This document shows, in pieces, positions 7,202 through 16,182 of a stretch of DNA of 64,000 bases. Under the pieces are notes generated by a model. The model was not told where the DNA came from and did not search any database. It was given only the letters and a program-made list of their open reading frames with translations. The translations under genes were made by a program, and so were the position numbers. The stretch comes from Gordonia terrae (GTDB lineage Bacteria; Actinomycetota; Actinomycetes; Mycobacteriales; Mycobacteriaceae), in the NCBI RefSeq assembly GCF_001698225.1, contig NZ_CP016594.1, positions 3,906,001 to 3,970,000 of the forward strand. The letters run 5' to 3'. How positions within the stretch are numbered: the first letter of the stretch is position 1; every line of letters begins with the position of its first letter.

Positions 7202-8744
7202 CACAGATTCCCCTCGTTGTAGGTGCCATCCTCGTTGGTCTGGCCTCTAACTGATGTGATCATAGGTATTGCACTTCTCCTTTGGTGTAAACAACAATAT
7301 TGGCACTCGCGAAACACATAGAGCGGCAGAGTAATACGGCGCCGCACAAGGCCGTGGGTATTGTTAACGGGTACGCGGCGAGCGGCAGCGGCTGAGTCCT
7401 GTTTGCACAGTTCACCACCGATAGTCCATCGCTGTTTCGTCGTGAAAGTCGAGCGGCAAATCGAGAGAGTCCCAATGGCGTACAACCACATGAAATTTGC
7501 AAAGTGCTGGACGGATTTAGCAAGCAAGTAGGAGGGTTATCTTCCAGATGGAGACCGTAAGCTGAGCTTGATGAGGATGTTGCTAGAGATTGCGTCGCCA
7601 GGGTCAATCGAAAACGACCGACGAGCGTTCGGAAAATGCTGACGTAGTCGCCGAGAGGAACGTGGTAGGCCGGGCCCGTGCCGCCAGGTTGGACACCTTT
7701 GTCGAACACCGTCTTTGATTGCGTAACTGTACGCAAGGGGATTAGGTCAAACCCATCGCGATCGTTCAGATGCGCAACGGAGTCAATCGCGAACACTCTG
7801 GCCCGATCGATCACAGTTGCCTCCATGGCCAACGTTCAGTCCTGTCTTGTCACAGATCGAATGGTTTGAGCGTAGGCCCGCTTTTACGTGATGCATGTCG
7901 CACTATGCAACACTTCCTAGTCGTCACTTACTACAGGGACTCCGGCCCGACATCGGTAGTCCTGTCCTGCCCTTTACCGGTGCAGCTCGGAAGCTGTCAG
8001 CGACTAGTTGAGAGACGACGAGCATGCCGCACCAAGGAACTGGCCTCAGTTCAGGGTTGGTCAGCACCCGTTGACCGAGCTCAGGAGTCGTTTTCTGTTG
8101 CCTCCAAGTACTTGGAGCGTGTCGGCTCCGGCCATTCAAGCCACCGCTCAGGCGAACCGGGGTAGCGTGTTCGGACCCAGCGGTGACCTGATCCGATCCG
8201 GATCAACCCAGCGCGCATCGTCCAATCCCGAGGTATGGCCAGCACCAACGCAAGAAAGCCACCCTCAATGGGACAAGACTGTCGTCGAGTTGGGTTGAGC
8301 CATTACCTATCTGATGGCGCACCCAGGTTTGGTCCTTGCACACTGTTGCCGCGGCGAGCGAGTGAGCGCAGATCAAGAATGTACCTTCTATACGAGAAGA
8401 TTCAGGGTCCGGACCGCGGGTTCGATTCGTCGTTCTCACGCCCAGCGGCACTCCGAAGTCCGCCGCGGCGCCCCTCTCATCATCGAGTCCCAGTTCTCGC
8501 CGGGATGCAGTAGCGACCCGGTCGCCGTTCACGCCTGTAACACCCTCAACTGCGCGGTGACCACGATTGACATGGTGCGAATCGCAACGAGAAATGTCAG
8601 GAGACTGGGTCTGCATCGACGGCTTGCGCCCCGCAGTTGCAACTAGGTGTCCCACTACGAAACAGACGGCACTTTGAGTACTCCGACGACCGTAGTGTCC
8701 ATCAGATAAGACTGCTCAATTGAGCGACGAGGAAGGAAACGGTT
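7202..8744. other. 1.5-kb region without a credible gene
   Basis: Several frames are open for 60-190 codons on both strands but none shows recognisable motifs, ribosome-binding sites or consistent codon use. I see nothing functional except the probable promoter of the thiolase gene at its right end, including the palindrome at 8714-8725. Decayed genes are possible. Confidence 0.5.
8714..8725. promoter_or_regulatory. 12-bp palindrome GCTCAATTGAGC upstream of thiolase
   Basis: A perfect palindrome lies 20 bases before the GTG start and just upstream of the GAGGAAGGAA ribosome-binding region. Its position in the leader suggests an operator. Confidence 0.3.
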
Positions 8745-9953
8745 GTGCCAGAAGCGTTCATCTACGATGCCATCCGAACGCCGCGAGGCAAGGGGCGCGC
8801 CACCGGCGCGCTGAACTCGGTCAAACCAGTCACCCTCGCCGCCGAGGTTCTCAAACAGATCACTCTGCGCAATCCTTGCTTGGACCCCGCAGAGATCGTC
8901 GATGTGGTCATGGGCAACGCCACGCCAGTCGGGGAACACGGCGCAGACCTCCCCAAGGCTGCGGCGATGAGTGCCGGACTGCCTGATCATGTCACAGGGA
9001 TGCAGATCAACCGCTTTTGCGCTTCCGGTCTCGAGGCGGTGAATATCGCCGCCCAGAAGGTCCGCTCCGGTTGGGAGGACTTCGTAATCGCGGGCGGCGT
9101 CGAGTCGATGTCCAGAGTCCAGATGGGTTCAGACGGCGGCCCCATGATGTCCGACCCGGCTACCATCCTCGACAACCGCCTCGAGCCACAAGGAATATCA
9201 GCCGATTTGCTTGCCTCCCTAGAGGGTTTCACTCGCGACGAGATTGATGCCTACTCGGTGCGCTCGCATCAACGTGCCGCGCAGGCCTGGGCCGAAGGCC
9301 GGTTTGAACGTTCTGTTGTGCCAGTCATCGATGAGAACGGGGTCGTTCTGCTGGACCACGACCAGGCGATCCGTCCAGACGTCACCACCGAGGCAATCGG
9401 TTCGCTTGCTCCCTCGTTCGCAACGTACGGCTCATACGGGTTCGACGCGATGGCTCTAGCTCGCTATCACTGGTTGGAAAGAGTTGACCATGTTCACTCA
9501 GCTGGAAGCTCTTCCGGAATCGTGGATGGCGCCAGCGCTGTGTTAGTCGGGACTGAGGACGCCGGCCGACGCTTCGGGCTTACGCCTCGCGCTCGAATTG
9601 CCTCAGCTGCGCTGTCCGGTGTCGACGGCACCCTGATGTTGACCGGTCCGACGGCTGCGACATTGAAGCTTTTCGACCGCACAGGACTGACTGTTGACGA
9701 CATTGACCTCTTCGAGCTTAACGAGGCGTTCGCCGCGGTCGTGCTCAAGTACCAGAGAGACCTTGCAATCCCCGACGAGAAGATCAATGTCAATGGCGGC
9801 GCCATCGCGATGGGCCACCCACTCGGAGCGACCGGCGCCATGATTGCCGGGGCTGCTCTCGACGAGCTCGAACGCACCGAGCGCCGGCGCGCGATCGTCA
9901 CGCTTTGCGCGGGCGGCGGCATGGGCATCGCGACCTTGATCGAACGAGTCTGA
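8745..9953 (+). CDS. acetyl-CoA C-acyltransferase (thiolase, FadA type)
   Basis: A 402-residue thiolase with both active-site cysteines and the histidine: [10 protein letters not shown] near residue 89-98, GHPLGATG near 350, and CAGGGMG close to the C-terminus. It should cleave 3-oxoacyl-CoA to acetyl-CoA and a shortened acyl-CoA. Start GTG 8745 follows GAGGAAGGAA by seven bases. The FadB-like gene follows after four bases, so the pair forms a beta-oxidation operon (FadA/FadB). Confidence 0.88.
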   Translation: MPEAFIYDAIRTPRGKGRATGALNSVKPVTLAAEVLKQITLRNPCLDPAEIVDVVMGNATPVGEHGADLPKAAAMSAGLPDHVTGMQINRFCASGLEAVNIAAQKVRSGWEDFVIAGGVESMSRVQMGSDGGPMMSDPATILDNRLEPQGISADLLASLEGFTRDEIDAYSVRSHQRAAQAWAEGRFERSVVPVIDENGVVLLDHDQAIRPDVTTEAIGSLAPSFATYGSYGFDAMALARYHWLERVDHVHSAGSSSGIVDGASAVLVGTEDAGRRFGLTPRARIASAALSGVDGTLMLTGPTAATLKLFDRTGLTVDDIDLFELNEAFAAVVLKYQRDLAIPDEKINVNGGAIAMGHPLGATGAMIAGAALDELERTERRRAIVTLCAGGGMGIATLIERV

Positions 9954-9981
9954 ACCAATGATTACTAAGGAGATCACTGCC

Positions 9982-12126
9982 TTGAACAACCCCGATGTCA
10001 TCACAGTTTCGAAGAACGACGGCATCGTCACATTGACATTCGACGACCCCGCCTCTTCAGCCAACACCATGACGCCCGCTTTCCGCGCGGCGTTAGGCCG
10101 CGCCGTCGCCGACCTCGAGGTCGCCTCGGACCTGCGGGGGGTCATCCTGACGTCAGCAAAGCGCTCCTTCTTCGCAGGCGGCGATCTGACGGCTCTTATG
10201 AATGTCAACCGCGAAAGTGTCATGGACCTGCACCGCGAGGTCACTGAGATAGTTAGCGTCCTACGACGCCTCGAGCAGCTCGGTAAACCGGTCGTAGCAG
10301 CAATCAACGGCGCCGCGATCGGCGGCGGCTTGGAAATCGCTCTCGCGGCTCACTACCGGGTGGCGCTGAACGGCGTCAAGGTCGGCTTCCCTGAAGTCGG
10401 CCTCGGTTTGCTGCCTGGTGGCGGCGGAATCGTGCGCACGGTCCGAATGCTCGGCCTCCGGCCCGCCGTCGAGTTGATCCTGGACGGTCGTACCCTTAAC
10501 GCGATCGACGCGCGCGCTGTCGGCTTGATCGACGCGGTCGTCGACTCCACCGCGGCCCTCATTTCCGCCGCTACCGCCTACATCGACGCTCACCCTGAGG
10601 CCATCCAGCCCTGGGATGCCAGAGGCCACCAGATCCCCGGTCCCGACGCCGAAAGGCTCGGCAACGTGCTCGCCGGGTCCGTGCACATTCGCACCAAGGG
10701 GGCGCCGATCCCAGCGCCTCGCGCCATCGTCGCTGCTGCCGTTGAGGGCAGTCGAGTATCGTTCGACACGGCCCAGGTGATCGAGACCCGCTATTTTCTT
10801 TCACTAGCCACTAGCCGGGTCGCCAAGAACATGATCCAGGGATCATTTATCGACGCCCGGTCTGTGGCCGCCGGAGCCGGCAGGCCACAAGTTGGTGACG
10901 TAAAACCCGTAGAAGTGCTGGCCATCGTCGGTGCCGGGATGATGGGTGCGGGTATCGCCTACCAGGCCGCACGGAACGGCATTCAAGTGCGACTCAAAGA
11001 TGTCGACGCCGCGGCCGCAGATCGAGGCAAACAGTACAGCCGCACTCGAGTGGCGAAGGAAGTCCAGCGGGGAAAGTTGAGCGAGGAACAGGCCGAGGCA
11101 CTGCTCGATCGGATCGCGGTAGTCACCGACTACAGCGCTTTCTCCGGGGCTGACGCGCTCATCGAGGCGGTCTACGAGGACCCCGACCTGAAGACCCAGA
11201 CGTTCCGCGAGGCGGAGCCGCACATGGCAGGTGCACTTCTCGCCACAAACACCTCGACACTGCCGATCAGCGAACTTGCAACGGGAGTGGAGCGACGTGC
11301 GGACTTCATTGGGATGCACTTCTTTTCCCCGGTGGACAAGATGCCCCTGCTAGAGATTGTGGTCGGCAGCGAGAGCAGCCCACGCACTGTCGCCCGCGCA
11401 TTCGACCTGGGCGTTGCCCTCGGTAAGACCAACATCATCGTGAACGATAAGCGGGGCTTCTTCACCAGTCGGGTCATAACCAAGTTCACGGACGAGGCGC
11501 TGGCCATGCTCGGGGAGGGGATCAGCGCGGCCTCCATCGAACAGGCGGGAGTTCAGGCCGGCTATCCGGTGCCACCGCTGCAACTCTCTGACGAGCTCAC
11601 AATCACGCTGCCCCACAAGGTCCGCGCGGAGGCGAAAGCCGCCGCTCTGGCGGCGGGCGAGGAATGGGTGGTGCACCCGGCCGAACCGGTGATGACTCGG
11701 ATGATCGAAGAGTTCGGGCGCTTTGGCCGGTCAACCGGCGGGGCGTTCTACGACTTTGTGGACGGTCACCGCACGGGCCTATGGACTGGCCTGGAGGAGC
11801 ATTTCCGCAGGCCAGGCTACAAGATCCCGTTCATAGACATCGTCGAACGGATGCTCTTCGCCGAGGCAATTGAGGCGTTGCGGACATTTGACGAGGGCGT
11901 AATGACTTCTGTGCCAGACGCCAATGTCGGCTCGCTACTCGGCATAGGGTTTCCGAGCTGGACCGGTGGAGTGATCACCTTTGCGAACGGGTACGAAGGC
12001 GGTTTCAAGGGCTTTGTCGCCCGAGCAGCTGAGTTAGCTGAGAGCTACGGGGCCCGATTTGAGGTCCCGTCAGCGATCGTGGAACGCAGCATCGACTCCA
12101 ACCGCTTCGCCACTTCGCTAACCTAA
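9982..12126 (+). CDS. multifunctional enoyl-CoA hydratase/3-hydroxyacyl-CoA dehydrogenase (FadB type)
   Basis: About 714 residues. The N-terminal crotonase domain has SFFAGGDL, GAAIGGGLEIALAAHYRVA and FPEVGLGLLPGGGG; the dehydrogenase domain has the NAD motif GAGMMGAGIAYQAA near residue 318 and the catalytic His in GMHFFSPVDKM. It should convert 2-enoyl-CoA to 3-oxoacyl-CoA. TTG 9982 is preferred because AAGGAG lies nine bases upstream; the ATG at 9958 has no ribosome-binding site. The gene partners with the thiolase immediately upstream. Confidence 0.88.
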   Translation: MNNPDVITVSKNDGIVTLTFDDPASSANTMTPAFRAALGRAVADLEVASDLRGVILTSAKRSFFAGGDLTALMNVNRESVMDLHREVTEIVSVLRRLEQLGKPVVAAINGAAIGGGLEIALAAHYRVALNGVKVGFPEVGLGLLPGGGGIVRTVRMLGLRPAVELILDGRTLNAIDARAVGLIDAVVDSTAALISAATAYIDAHPEAIQPWDARGHQIPGPDAERLGNVLAGSVHIRTKGAPIPAPRAIVAAAVEGSRVSFDTAQVIETRYFLSLATSRVAKNMIQGSFIDARSVAAGAGRPQVGDVKPVEVLAIVGAGMMGAGIAYQAARNGIQVRLKDVDAAAADRGKQYSRTRVAKEVQRGKLSEEQAEALLDRIAVVTDYSAFSGADALIEAVYEDPDLKTQTFREAEPHMAGALLATNTSTLPISELATGVERRADFIGMHFFSPVDKMPLLEIVVGSESSPRTVARAFDLGVALGKTNIIVNDKRGFFTSRVITKFTDEALAMLGEGISAASIEQAGVQAGYPVPPLQLSDELTITLPHKVRAEAKAAALAAGEEWVVHPAEPVMTRMIEEFGRFGRSTGGAFYDFVDGHRTGLWTGLEEHFRRPGYKIPFIDIVERMLFAEAIEALRTFDEGVMTSVPDANVGSLLGIGFPSWTGGVITFANGYEGGFKGFVARAAELAESYGARFEVPSAIVERSIDSNRFATSLT

Positions 12127-12172
12127 TTCTTGCGGCAGTGTAGGGGGCGCTGCACGACGCAGCCACCGAACG

Positions 12173-12210
12173 GAGACACAGTCTGCGCTACGTAGCACAG
12201 ACTGTGTCTC
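12173..12210. terminator. perfect inverted repeat between convergent genes
   Basis: GAGACACAGTCTG (12173-12185) and CAGACTGTGTCTC (12198-12210) form a 13-bp perfect stem, and the loop itself contains the palindrome GCTACGTAGC. It lies between the convergent FadB-like and AMP-ligase genes, as expected for a bidirectional terminator. There is no T-run, so binding of a regulator is an alternative. Confidence 0.55.
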
Positions 12211-12272
12211 AGACCCGTCGCTCAATATGATTGATGCTGCGTGCAGACGCGGTTCACCCGTTTCGCGATCTG

Positions 12273-13823
12273 TTAGATTCTGCGCCCCTGGCCCTCCCAG
12301 TACGGCCGACGGATTTCGTACTTAAGAACTTTCCCGGACGGGTTGCGCGGCAATTGCTCTATGAATTGCACCCGACGGGGACGACGGAATCCGGCGATCT
12401 GGCTTCGGGCCCACTCGATCAATTCGTCCTCAGCGAGACTGTAGCCGTCCCGTACGACGACAAACGCTGTGACCGCCTCGCCCCAGGTCTCGTCGGGAGT
12501 CCCGATGACAGCGACGTCAGCGATCGCAGGGTGCTCGGCCAGCACCTTCTCGACCTCGGCAGGATAGACGTTCTCACCGCCGGTGATGATCATGTCCTTG
12601 ATCCGATCGGTAATGAAGAGGTATCCCTCCTCATCGAGGTGGCCGGCGTCGCCAGTCCGCAACCACGTGCCGTCGCCGGGACGCAGCTCGGCCGTTGCGT
12701 CAGGACGGCGCCAGTATTCCTCGGCGCACTGCGCGGACCGGACCCATATTTCACCGAACTGTCCGGCCGACAGCGTCAGCTGGGTGATTGGATCACGGAT
12801 CTCGATGTCGACCCACGGCAGTGCTTTGCCGACGGAGGCAAGCAGGTGGTCGTGATGCTCTTCGGGCTCAAGTTGGACGATACAGCCTGTCGTCTCAGTT
12901 AGCCCAAAGAGCTGCATCAACGGCGCCTCGAAGACGCTCAATGCCCGACGCAGTAGAGGTCCGGTAATAGGCGCCGCACCATAGGCGATCAGCGCCAGCG
13001 AGCTGTAGTCGCGCTTGTCGGCCCCAGGCGTATCCAACATCATCTGCAGCATTGCAGGCGCCACCAGAATAGTGCTGATCTGGTCCCTCTCAATTGAATC
13101 CAGTAATGCCAGCGGATTGAACTCGCTAAACAGAACGCAGTGGGCGCCTGCAAAGAGGGCCACCAGGGCCCAGGCAGAACCGCCCATATGGAACAGTGGC
13201 ATCGCGACCGCCACGTTGGCGCCCGGATGCATCTGCCAGCCCCGCGCAGTCTGCGCAAGGTAGCCGATGTTGCGGTTGCGGACGACGACGCCCTTTGGCA
13301 GGCCGGTCGTACCAGAAGTATAAAATTGGATGAAGTGGTCGCTCGGATGTGGGGCCCGGTCCGGTTCGATTGCTGGCCACTGATCTCGCCACAGGTCATA
13401 GTCGAACCCAATCGTCAGCTTGAACGTCGCGGGCGGCGCAGCCGTCGCGAACTCACGGTCGGTGACCACCACTCTGACGCCAGCATCGATGGCCAGCTCT
13501 GCTATGTCGCTTGCGGTTAACCGCCAATTGAAGGGGGCCATCACCGCACCTATCCGGGCACAGGCCAATAAGACTTCGAAGAACTCCGGCAGGTTTCGAC
13601 CGATATATCCGACACGGTCGCCCTCCTCTACACCGCAACTTGTGAGTCCATTAGCCACGCGCAGGACCCGCTCGAACAGCTGAGCATAGGTAACTGTGCG
13701 ACCAGCAGCGGTGAGTGCAGCGGCGTCCGGAGAGTCTTGTGCAAGTTCCCTTATGACAGCCACCGGATCGAAGGTCGTCGGGTCGTGAACCGCCGTCTTG
13801 GGCTTCATCGGTTGCGGCGTCAT
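12273..13823 (-). CDS. AMP-forming acyl-CoA synthetase (FadD-like)
   Basis: A 516-residue ANL-superfamily enzyme with the P-loop FYTSGTTGLPKG, the A5-type region LFGLTETTG, the TGD motif (WLRTGDAGH), DRIKDMIITGGENVYP, and the C-terminal catalytic Lys in NPSGKVLK. It activates a carboxylic acid to its CoA ester at the expense of ATP to AMP. ATG 13823 was chosen because AGAGGGAG lies just upstream; an ATG at 13862 is possible. It is divergent from the next gene and convergent with the FadB-like gene. The substrate cannot be read from sequence; the neighbourhood suggests an alicyclic or branched acid. Confidence 0.85.
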   Translation of the reverse strand: MTPQPMKPKTAVHDPTTFDPVAVIRELAQDSPDAAALTAAGRTVTYAQLFERVLRVANGLTSCGVEEGDRVGYIGRNLPEFFEVLLACARIGAVMAPFNWRLTASDIAELAIDAGVRVVVTDREFATAAPPATFKLTIGFDYDLWRDQWPAIEPDRAPHPSDHFIQFYTSGTTGLPKGVVVRNRNIGYLAQTARGWQMHPGANVAVAMPLFHMGGSAWALVALFAGAHCVLFSEFNPLALLDSIERDQISTILVAPAMLQMMLDTPGADKRDYSSLALIAYGAAPITGPLLRRALSVFEAPLMQLFGLTETTGCIVQLEPEEHHDHLLASVGKALPWVDIEIRDPITQLTLSAGQFGEIWVRSAQCAEEYWRRPDATAELRPGDGTWLRTGDAGHLDEEGYLFITDRIKDMIITGGENVYPAEVEKVLAEHPAIADVAVIGTPDETWGEAVTAFVVVRDGYSLAEDELIEWARSQIAGFRRPRRVQFIEQLPRNPSGKVLKYEIRRPYWEGQGRRI

Positions 13824-14059
13824 AGTTTCTCCCTCTGGCAGGCGCTTCGCTGTACTAGGCATACGGCCTCAGTGTGGCCTTAGGCCGCGCGAAGGTGTGT
13901 CCTACATCGCAACACTGGGTCCGAAAGGTCACCCGGACCGGGTCGTGCGCGAAAACTGATGTCGCGTAATGAGACACAGTACCGACGACCGAGACGCCGA
14001 AACTTGGGACTACAGCGCTACTGCCACATACGCCCGACCCTGAGAGCTGAAGGTTGTTA

Positions 14060-16165
14060 ATGACCTCCGAATCGCTAAGCAGTATGTTCCGTCCGTCGTC
14101 CGTCGCCCTCGTCGGAGCGTCGGACAAATCGACGTTCTCTCGTTACGCTTACGAGAATCTTGTCGACTTCGGCATGTCAGACCGCACCTATGTGGTTAAC
14201 CGACGCGGTGCTGACGTGCATGGCCGACGATCTGTCACAAGCTGCCAAGAGATCGGTGAGCGGGTCGACATCGCGTTGCTCATGGTGCCTCAGGCCGCGA
14301 CGTTGGCAGCCTTACACGACGCCGCCGCCGCCGGAATATCCAACGTTGTCGTCCTCTCCAGCGGGTACGGCGAATCTGGCGAGGCTGGGCAGCGTGCCCA
14401 GCGGGAGCTGACTGCAACTGCCGCGCGGCTCGGCATTACCCTGCTTGGACCCAACATGCTCGGCTTCGCCAATTTCGTGGACCGCGCGGTGGTCACCGCC
14501 ATTCCACGGCTGCCGCAAAAGGCCGGTTCTGTTGCGCTGCTATCTCAGAGCGGTGCCAGCAGCATCGCGATGATGGACTTTGCCCGTATGTCTGGCGCTG
14601 ACCTGTCGTATCTGGTGACGCTAGGAAACGAAGCCATGATCACCACCGGCCATGTACTCGACTATTTAGTCGACGATGAGGCCACCGAGGCAATTGCTGT
14701 CTTTATTGAGACCATCCGCGACCCAGCGACCTTCGCGGCTGCCGCTCGCCGCGCGGCAGCCGCTGGTAAACCCATCGTCGCGCTCAAGGCGGGCAGTAGC
14801 GATCTGGCCGCCCGCACCGCCCAGGCACACACCGGCGCGCTTGTCGGCGACGACAAGGTCACCAGCGCGGTGCTGCGCGAACTCGGCGTCATCCGGGTAA
14901 ATTCCATTGAGGACATGCTCACGACCGCGGGCACCGCCGCTGCCCTCGGCCGCCTCCCCCGTTCGGGTGCCTCGGCGGTCTCCATTTCCGGTGGAGCCTG
15001 CGACATCCTTGCAGACCGGGCTCAGGACGCCGACATGGAGTTCCCCGAGTTCGCACCTCAAACTCTCCAAAAAATTGCCGCCGTGATGCCTAACTACGGC
15101 ACAACACACAACCCTCTCGATATCACCGGGGCCGCAGTCATAGATCCCTCCCTGTGGACCTCGACCATCGAGGCGGTCGGCAATGATCCATCTGTGGGCT
15201 CGGTGATGGTGGTCTCAACGATTCCGACGGCCGACACGAGTGGGTCGGCACACCAGTTGAGAACACTTGAGGCGATAGCCGCGGGCATCGCCAAATCCGC
15301 TGCACCCGGAATTTTGGTCAACCAGGTCGTTCAGGAAATCACGCCATACTCACGGGACCTCCTCGACGCGGTAGGTGTCCGAGCCGCGATCACCGGTTTG
15401 TCACAGGCGGTAGACACCGTCTCTCATCTCCAATGGTGGTCTGCGGTGGTGGACCAGGTAAACGCGACATGCGATGTCGACCTGCCCGAGCCATATGACG
15501 GCGAGCCACGCGCCGGCGTGTGGTCCGAACACCAGGCCCGGACATTGCTAGCTTCGGCGGGTGTGAATGTCGTGCCATCCGAGCTCACGACCACAGCGGC
15601 AGACGCAGTCTCAGCAGCAGCGCGACTGGGCGGCCCGGTGGCGCTGAAGATTGTCTCAGCACAGATCCTTCATAAGAGCGACGTCGGGGGCGTTGCTCTC
15701 GGGGTCGAGGGCGAGGAGGCGGTTCACTCGGCCTACACAGCGGTGCGCGCCGCCGGCGAGTCTGTGGCCGATGCCACAATCGACGGGGTCTTGGTCTCCC
15801 CGATGCGGTACGGCGGTACCGAACTACTGGTCGGCGTCGTCCGCGACGAACAATGGGGATTGGTACTGGCCGTGGGGTTCGGTGGCGTGCTCGTCGAACT
15901 GCTAGGAGACGCGGCGTTGGCAACGCTCCCGGTGACGCAAGCCAAGGTCACCCAGATGCTGCGGTCGTTGCGCGGCCGCCGACTCCTCGAGGGGGTCCGT
16001 GGTGCGCCGCCGGCTGACCTTGAAGCGCTGAGCTCGCAAATCGCCCGGATCGCCAATCTCGCATCGTCGCTTGGGGATGAACTGCAATCCCTCGAGGTCA
16101 ATCCTCTACGCGTCGACGGCAGCCTAGTTGAGGCGCTGGACGCGGTAATAGAGTGGCGCGGCTGA
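14060..16165 (+). CDS. NDP-forming acyl-CoA synthetase (fused alpha and beta domains)
   Basis: About 701 residues. The N-terminal CoA-binding Rossmann domain (SSVALVGASD), the succinyl-CoA-synthetase-like flavodoxin domain with the phospho-acceptor His in QAHTGALVGDD, and a C-terminal ATP-grasp domain (GPVALKIVSAQILHKSDVGG) are in the order of acetate/acyl-CoA ligases (ADP-forming) that fuse both subunits. It would make an acyl-CoA with release of ADP and phosphate. ATG 14060 follows CTGAAGG. The thiolase-crotonase fusion follows 17 bases after its stop. Two different ligase types back to back suggest two acids, or one acid at two chain lengths. Confidence 0.82.
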   Translation: MTSESLSSMFRPSSVALVGASDKSTFSRYAYENLVDFGMSDRTYVVNRRGADVHGRRSVTSCQEIGERVDIALLMVPQAATLAALHDAAAAGISNVVVLSSGYGESGEAGQRAQRELTATAARLGITLLGPNMLGFANFVDRAVVTAIPRLPQKAGSVALLSQSGASSIAMMDFARMSGADLSYLVTLGNEAMITTGHVLDYLVDDEATEAIAVFIETIRDPATFAAAARRAAAAGKPIVALKAGSSDLAARTAQAHTGALVGDDKVTSAVLRELGVIRVNSIEDMLTTAGTAAALGRLPRSGASAVSISGGACDILADRAQDADMEFPEFAPQTLQKIAAVMPNYGTTHNPLDITGAAVIDPSLWTSTIEAVGNDPSVGSVMVVSTIPTADTSGSAHQLRTLEAIAAGIAKSAAPGILVNQVVQEITPYSRDLLDAVGVRAAITGLSQAVDTVSHLQWWSAVVDQVNATCDVDLPEPYDGEPRAGVWSEHQARTLLASAGVNVVPSELTTTAADAVSAAARLGGPVALKIVSAQILHKSDVGGVALGVEGEEAVHSAYTAVRAAGESVADATIDGVLVSPMRYGGTELLVGVVRDEQWGLVLAVGFGGVLVELLGDAALATLPVTQAKVTQMLRSLRGRRLLEGVRGAPPADLEALSSQIARIANLASSLGDELQSLEVNPLRVDGSLVEALDAVIEWRG

Positions 16166-16182
16166 GGCGAACGGAAGAACGC

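Noticed and set aside
7260..7832. 190-codon minus-strand open frame in the 7.2-8.7 kb gap
   Set aside because: No family motif, no ribosome-binding site and Ser/Leu-rich random composition in its second half; high-GC sequence easily gives such frames.
8410..8430. T-arm-like GGTTCGATTC that could belong to a tRNA
   Set aside because: The flanking bases do not pair as a T stem and no acceptor or anticodon stem can be drawn.
8203..8655. 150-codon minus-strand open frame
   Set aside because: No recognisable motif or ribosome-binding site; overlaps frames open on the other strand equally well.
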